Assembly (NCBI RefSeq): GCF_001553935.1
Contig: NZ_CP014232.1
Location: forward strand, 1,116,001 to 1,180,000
DNA length: 64,000 bases
Origin: Actinomyces oris
GTDB taxonomy: Bacteria; Actinomycetota; Actinomycetes; Actinomycetales; Actinomycetaceae
Reading direction: 5' to 3'
The notes under the pieces were generated by a model that ran no database searches, had not been told where the DNA came from, and saw only the letters and a list, made by a program, of their open reading frames with translations. The position numbers and the translations under genes are program-made. Shown in pieces: positions 60,184 to 64,000 of the stretch. Position 1 is the stretch's first letter, and every line of letters starts with the position of its first letter.

Positions 60184-60700
60184 CCCGACGATGTCCTCCC
60201 GACCTCCCTGTTGTCATCAGGTACGCACTGCCCAGGGCCGTGCCGGCGATGACCGGGAAGGCGGGGATCACCCACCGGTGGGGGCGCACCTCGACCCCAT
60301 GAGCTCGCAGCGTCCGCTTCGCGAAGATCCAGAAGGGCAGGACGAACGGCAGCGCCGTCACCACCCCCGGGGTGTAGCGCCGGGCCAGAGCCGCTGAGCC
60401 CAGGTGGCTGAAGGTGTGCATGCCGTAGCCGTAGAGCGCGGCCTGGTAGACGGGGGAGCGTCCGCGGGTGCGGTAGCCGTCCATGGAAGCAGCAGCCATG
60501 AGGACACCCATGAGACCGATCCCCAGGTAGACCTGCTCGCGCGAGCAGCCGTGACGTCGGATGTCCTCGGGCAGGAAGGGGACCTTGTCGAAAAGCGGGT
60601 GCGTCCAGCCCGGCATCGTGGCCAGCTCCTCGAGGTCATGAGCCAGCCACGAGAAGAACAGTCCCCCAGTCGCCAGTGACACAGGATCCATCACAGTCAC
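60167..60700 (-). CDS. HXXEE-domain membrane protein
   Basis: Predicted 177 residues with about five hydrophobic segments. AHDLEELATMP has the H-x-x-E-E motif for which the family is named; MHTFSHLGSAALARRYTPGVVTALPFVLPFWIFAKRTL contains further conserved His. It may be a membrane enzyme with a metal or lipid-type substrate; no activity is known. It stands alone between the tRNA-Ala gene and the Xre unit. Confidence 0.75.
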   Translation of the reverse strand: MTVMDPVSLATGGLFFSWLAHDLEELATMPGWTHPLFDKVPFLPEDIRRHGCSREQVYLGIGLMGVLMAAASMDGYRTRGRSPVYQAALYGYGMHTFSHLGSAALARRYTPGVVTALPFVLPFWIFAKRTLRAHGVEVRPHRWVIPAFPVIAGTALGSAYLMTTGRSGGHRREVKRP

Positions 60701-60784
60701 CTCCAGTAATCACGGTACCGGAGAAAGAATCCCCGAGGCGGACCACCACGGCCCATCTCAGGGATCAAGGAGTATAAGAAACAG

Positions 60785-60860
60785 TGGTGGAGCCAACGGG
60801 ACTCGAACCCGTAACCCCCTGCTTGCAAAGCAGGTGCGCTACCAATTGCGCCATGGCCCC
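60785..60860 (-). tRNA. tRNA-Ala (anticodon TGC)
   Basis: The complement begins GGGGCCATGGCGCAATTGG, has the anticodon loop CTTTGCAAG, the T-arm GGTTCGAGTCC and ends with an encoded CCA. All four arms pair. Together with tRNA-Ile it makes the conserved Ile/Ala pair downstream of gyrA in Actinobacteria. Confidence 0.97.
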
Positions 60861-60892
60861 TTAGGGAGGATGCTCACCGGTTCCGTCAGCTG

Positions 60893-61027
60893 CTAGTCAA
60901 CGGGGTCGGTGACCTCGGCCCACGCGGCCCGCTCCATACGGGCCGCCTCGAACCTGAGCCACGCGGCATAACCCGCAGCGGCCAGGAACGAAAAGACCGC
61001 GGCTGATACGACTGCACGGTTCCTCAT
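60893..61027 (-). CDS. 44-residue DLW-39-like small protein
   Basis: Small protein MRNRAVVSAAVFSFLAAAGY..., one membrane segment, then a charged helix ending ERAAWAEVTDPVD. GAGGAGG lies 4 nt before the ATG at 61027. Size, position between gyrA/tRNA-Ile and tRNA-Ala, and the (L)W-x-E-x-T-D ending fit the actinobacterial DLW-39 family. No function is known. Confidence 0.8.
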   Translation of the reverse strand: MRNRAVVSAAVFSFLAAAGYAAWLRFEAARMERAAWAEVTDPVD

Positions 61028-61057
61028 GAAACCTCCTCATCGTCTCACCGCGGACGG

Positions 61058-61131
61058 TGGGCCTAGCTGGACTCGAACCAGCGACCTCATCCTTATCAGG
61101 GATGCGCTCTAACCAACTGAGCTATAGGCCC
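61058..61131 (-). tRNA. tRNA-Ile (anticodon GAT)
   Basis: The complement begins GGGCCTATAGCTCAGTTGG, has the anticodon loop CCTGATAAG, T-arm GGTTCGAGTCC and discriminator A. CCA is not encoded (CCG follows), in contrast to the tRNA-Ala gene. All arms pair. Confidence 0.97.
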
Positions 61132-61180
61132 TTGCGACCGGAGAAGATTAACCTGTCCGGCTATCGCAGACCAAATCCGA

Positions 61181-61678
61181 TCACTCGTCCGCAAGCGTGA
61201 GATGGATCCCACCGACGAGGGTGGCGGTGATGTTGTAGAGAAAGGCGCCCAGCGTGGTCAGAGCGGTCACCAGCACGATATCCACCACGGCCACAATCGT
61301 GGAGACGGCCAGTGCGCGCGGCAGCTCGAGGTAGGCCACGATCGCGGAGAAGGTGTTGGAGCGCTCACCGGCGACCGTCTTGACAAGCTCCTCGATGGTG
61401 GAGAAGACGTGCATGGCGTCGAGCATGAACCACACGACCGCCGTGGCGACGATGAGCATGATGCCCGCGGCGAAGCTGAGCAGGAAGCTCGCCTTCATCA
61501 CTGACCAGGGGTCGACCCGGGTCAGGGCCAGACGCACGCGGCGCGGCCCGGCGATGGTCTTCTTGCTCTTCTTGCTCTTGCCGCCCGACGCGCTGCCGGA
61601 GGCATCCGCGCCACCCACAATGGATGCGGCACCTGCGGACTGCCCACCGTCAGGGGACATGGAAACCGGCTGGCTCAT
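61181..61678 (-). CDS. DUF3566 membrane protein
   Basis: Predicted 165 residues. A Ser/Gly/Lys N-terminus ([53 protein letters not shown]) leads to the first helix; [41 protein letters not shown] is the C-terminal helix of DUF3566. The family sits next to gyrA in most Actinobacteria (Rv0007-like). ATGA overlap with gyrA indicates co-transcription. Role unknown. Confidence 0.92.
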   Translation of the reverse strand: MSQPVSMSPDGGQSAGAASIVGGADASGSASGGKSKKSKKTIAGPRRVRLALTRVDPWSVMKASFLLSFAAGIMLIVATAVVWFMLDAMHVFSTIEELVKTVAGERSNTFSAIVAYLELPRALAVSTIVAVVDIVLVTALTTLGAFLYNITATLVGGIHLTLADE

Positions 61679-64000
61679 GCTTCGACCTCACTCTCGTTGT
61701 CTTCCAACGCTACCGTGTCCGCCGCTGAGTCCGCAGGAGAGTCGCCAGTGTCACCTTCCGGGGCCTGGAGAGCCTGGGTCTGGTCGGTGGAGTCCGCAGA
61801 GTCGGCACTCGGGGCGCTATCGGCGGCATCGACCGCCTCCTCCATGTCCCGTTCAGTGCTACGGGCCACCGCGATGATGCGGTCTCCGGCGTCGGGCTTG
61901 GCGAAAGTCACGCCCTGCGTGGTCCGACCGGTCCGCGAGACCTCGACGACGGCGGAGCGGACCACCTTGCCCGAGGCCATGATGCACAGGACCTCGTCAC
62001 CGGAGTCGGTCACCAGGGCACCCACGAGGTTGCCTCGGGCCTCGACGAGGTTGGCGACCTTGACGCCCAGGCCGCCACGGCCCTTGACGGGGTAGTCGAC
62101 GACGTTGGTGCGCTTGGCGTAGCCGCCCTCGGTGACGACGAACAGGTCCGCGTCCTGCCAGGAGGGGTCGACGACGTCCATGGCCAGCAGGTAGTCGTCC
62201 TCACGGAAGCGCATGCCGGTGACACCGCTGGTGGCCCGGCCCGTGGGCCGCAGGGTGTCGTCGTCGGCGTGGAAGCGCAGCGACTGGCCGGCGCGGGAGA
62301 CCAGCAGGAGGTCCTGCCCGGTGCTCAGGAGGCGGGCGGAGACGAGCTCGTCGTAGTTGCCCTCCTCGTCCTGGCGCAGGTTGATGGCGATGACGCCGCC
62401 GGAGCGGTTGGAGTTGTACTCGCTCAGGCGGGTCTTCTTCACCAGGCCGCGGCGAGTGGCCAGGACCAGGTAGTCGGCCTGGTCGTAGTCCTGCAGCTCC
62501 ATGACCTGGGCGATCTCCTCGCCGGGCTGGAAGGCCAGGAGGTTGGCCACGTGCTGGCCCTTGGAGTCGCGCCCGCCCTCGGGCAGCTCGTAGCCCTTGG
62601 CGCGGTAGACGCGGCCGTAGTTGGTGAAGAACAGCAGCCAGCGGTGCGTCGTGGTGACGAAGAAGTGGTCGACGACGTCGTCCTCGCGCAGCGTGGCCCC
62701 GCGGATTCCCTTGCCGCCGCGGTGCTGGGAGCGGTAGGAGTCGGTGCGGGTGCGCTTGGCGTAGCCGGAGCGGGTGATGGTGACGACCACGTCCTCCTCG
62801 GGAATGAGGTCCTCCATGCTCATCTCGCCGTCGAAGGGCACGATCCGGGTGCGGCGCTCGTCGCCGTACTTCTCGACGATCTCTGCCAGCTCGTCGGAGA
62901 CGATGCCCCGTTGGCGCTCCGGGGAGGCGATGATCTCGCGCAGGTCCTTGACCCGGGCGCGCAGCTCCTCGGACTCCTCCTGGATCTTGAGGCGCTCCAG
63001 AGCGGCCAGACGGCGCAGCTGGAGGGAGAGGATGGCCTCGGCCTGGGCCTCGTCGACGTCCAGCAGCCCCATGAGGCCGGTGCGGGCCTCCTCGGTGGTG
63101 GGCGAGCGCCGGATGAGCGCGATGACGGCGTCGAGGGCGTCGATGGCCTTGAGCAGGCCCTCGAGGATGTGGAGACGCTCCTCGGCCTTGCGCAGGCGGA
63201 AGCGGGAGCGGCGCACGATGACGTCGATCTGGTGGGCGACCCAGTGGCGCACGAAGCCGTCCAGGCTCAGGGTGCGCGGCACCCCGTCGACCAGGGCGAG
63301 CATGTTGGCCGGGAAGTTGTCCTGAAGCTGGGTGCGCTTGTAGAGGTTGTTGAGGACCACCTTGGCGACGGCGTCGCGCTTGAGGACGATGACCAGTCGC
63401 TGACCGGTGCGCCCGGAGGTCTCGTCACGGATGTCGGCGATGCCGGTGACCTGGCCGTCGCGCACGAGCTGGGCGATCTTGTCGGCCAGGTTGTCGGGGT
63501 TGACCTGGTAGGGCAGCTCGGTGACCACCAGGCACTGGCGGCCCTGGATCTCCTCGACGTTGACCACGGCCCGCTGGGTGATGGAGCCGCGGCCGGTGCG
63601 GTAGGCGTCCTCGATGCCCCGCCGGCCCAGGATGGTGGCGCCGGTGGGGAAGTCGGGTCCGGGGATCCGCTCGATGAGGGCGTCGAGCAGCTCCTCGCGC
63701 GAGGCGTCGGGGTGCTCGAGGTACCACTGGGCTCCGCGGGCGACCTCGCGCAGGTTGTGCGGCGGGATGCGGGTGGCCATGCCGACGGCGATGCCTTCGG
63801 AGCCGTTGACCAGGAGGTTGGGGAACCTCGACGGCAGGATGACCGGCTCCTGGTTGCGTCCGTCGTAGTTGTCCTGGAAGTCAACGCTGTCCTCGTCGAT
63901 GTCCCGGAGCATCTCCATGGCCAGGGGCGCCATCTTGCACTCGGTGTACCGGGGTGCGGCGGGCCCCAGGTTGCCGGGGGTGCCGAAGTTCCCCTGGCCG
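61675..64000 (-). CDS. gyrA: DNA gyrase subunit A, 5' end outside the window
   Basis: The frame continues to the right edge: [21 protein letters not shown] precedes [20 protein letters not shown], so the catalytic Tyr region is included and the start lies beyond 64000. Visible parts are the breakage-reunion domain ([31 protein letters not shown]), the coiled coil, and the C-terminal beta-pinwheel with GyrA box QHRGGKG (His for Arg at the second place). The tail is acidic with Asp/Ser/Glu repeats. With GyrB it introduces negative supercoils. No intein is seen in this part. Confidence 0.97.
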   Translation of the reverse strand, partial: GQGNFGTPGNLGPAAPRYTECKMAPLAMEMLRDIDEDSVDFQDNYDGRNQEPVILPSRFPNLLVNGSEGIAVGMATRIPPHNLREVARGAQWYLEHPDASREELLDALIERIPGPDFPTGATILGRRGIEDAYRTGRGSITQRAVVNVEEIQGRQCLVVTELPYQVNPDNLADKIAQLVRDGQVTGIADIRDETSGRTGQRLVIVLKRDAVAKVVLNNLYKRTQLQDNFPANMLALVDGVPRTLSLDGFVRHWVAHQIDVIVRRSRFRLRKAEERLHILEGLLKAIDALDAVIALIRRSPTTEEARTGLMGLLDVDEAQAEAILSLQLRRLAALERLKIQEESEELRARVKDLREIIASPERQRGIVSDELAEIVEKYGDERRTRIVPFDGEMSMEDLIPEEDVVVTITRSGYAKRTRTDSYRSQHRGGKGIRGATLREDDVVDHFFVTTTHRWLLFFTNYGRVYRAKGYELPEGGRDSKGQHVANLLAFQPGEEIAQVMELQDYDQADYLVLATRRGLVKKTRLSEYNSNRSGGVIAINLRQDEEGNYDELVSARLLSTGQDLLLVSRAGQSLRFHADDDTLRPTGRATSGVTGMRFREDDYLLAMDVVDPSWQDADLFVVTEGGYAKRTNVVDYPVKGRGGLGVKVANLVEARGNLVGALVTDSGDEVLCIMASGKVVRSAVVEVSRTGRTTQGVTFAKPDAGDRIIAVARSTERDMEEAVDAADSAPSADSADSTDQTQALQAPEGDTGDSPADSAADTVALEDNESEVEA

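Overview
The window is high-GC DNA from an origin-proximal part of an actinobacterial chromosome, most likely an oral Actinomyces (oris/naeslundii/viscosus group). The order gyrA - DUF3566 gene - tRNA-Ile - small DLW-39-like gene - tRNA-Ala ... ppiA - rhomboid protease - crgA - class E sortase, plus the rpsF-ssb-rpsR-rplI block and dnaB, is the arrangement usual beside the actinobacterial origin. Sorting-signal surface proteins (one with an LAxTG-type motif), a class Ib ribonucleotide reductase, an amylosucrase and a Dcu-type dicarboxylate carrier fit a facultatively anaerobic oral actinomycete. The genus is inferred; no 16S rRNA gene is present.

Layout. 1-6652: end of a DUF1269-type gene, three tandem paralogous lipoproteins, and a large cell-wall-anchored Cna/DUF5979-like protein. 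7016-8978: a small P-loop kinase and a bile acid:sodium symporter-family carrier. 8989-11867: an accessory, rearranged segment with a hicAB toxin-antitoxin pair, a decayed IS481-type transposase, an AT-rich two-gene unit with a tiny zinc ribbon, and a 185-bp broken copy of the end of the symporter gene; two related hairpins bracket much of it. 11898-14712: nrdH-nrdI-nrdE behind paired NrdR-like boxes, without nrdF. 15391-21307: two successive DUF4956 + VTC-domain gene pairs and a carbohydrate-binding-domain lipoprotein. 21414-23361: MBL-fold hydrolase, MerR regulator and a membrane protein. 23484-30905: L-serine dehydratase, amylosucrase, a divergent HxlR/NAD(P)-binding pair, a second DUF1269-type gene and a pyridoxal kinase. 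31220-33344: PadR regulator and an ABC exporter whose ATPase carries an extra N-terminal domain. 33335-38876: dnaB, a MATE exporter and rplI-rpsR-ssb-rpsF. 39136-47201: a bifunctional class A PBP, a Dcu carrier and a 1138-residue protein that I suggest is a pyrophosphate-type PEP carboxykinase. 47201-52302: small membrane protein, class E sortase, crgA, a 1.17-kb gene-free region with a dense DnaA-box cluster, rhomboid protease, ppiA and an alanine-rich membrane protein. 52439-60700: DUF364 protein with a possible iron box, a GEVED/SpaA-type surface protein, AraC/GyrI-like pair, quinone-oxidoreductase-like enzyme with MarR regulator, Xre/membrane pair and an HXXEE protein. 60785-64000: tRNA-Ala, DLW-39-like gene, tRNA-Ile, DUF3566 gene and the 3' part of gyrA.

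How the genes may work together. Class E sortase is expected to anchor LAxTG-type proteins such as the one at 3815-6652. The Dcu carrier next to the candidate PPi-PEPCK would join CO2 fixation on PEP to succinate export, as expected for Actinomyces mixed-acid fermentation. The doubled DUF4956-VTC locus with its secreted partner is the best candidate here for a poorly described system. Several regulator genes sit on clear operators: a 29-bp palindrome before padR and an 18-bp palindrome between the marR-type gene and its downstream oxidoreductase.
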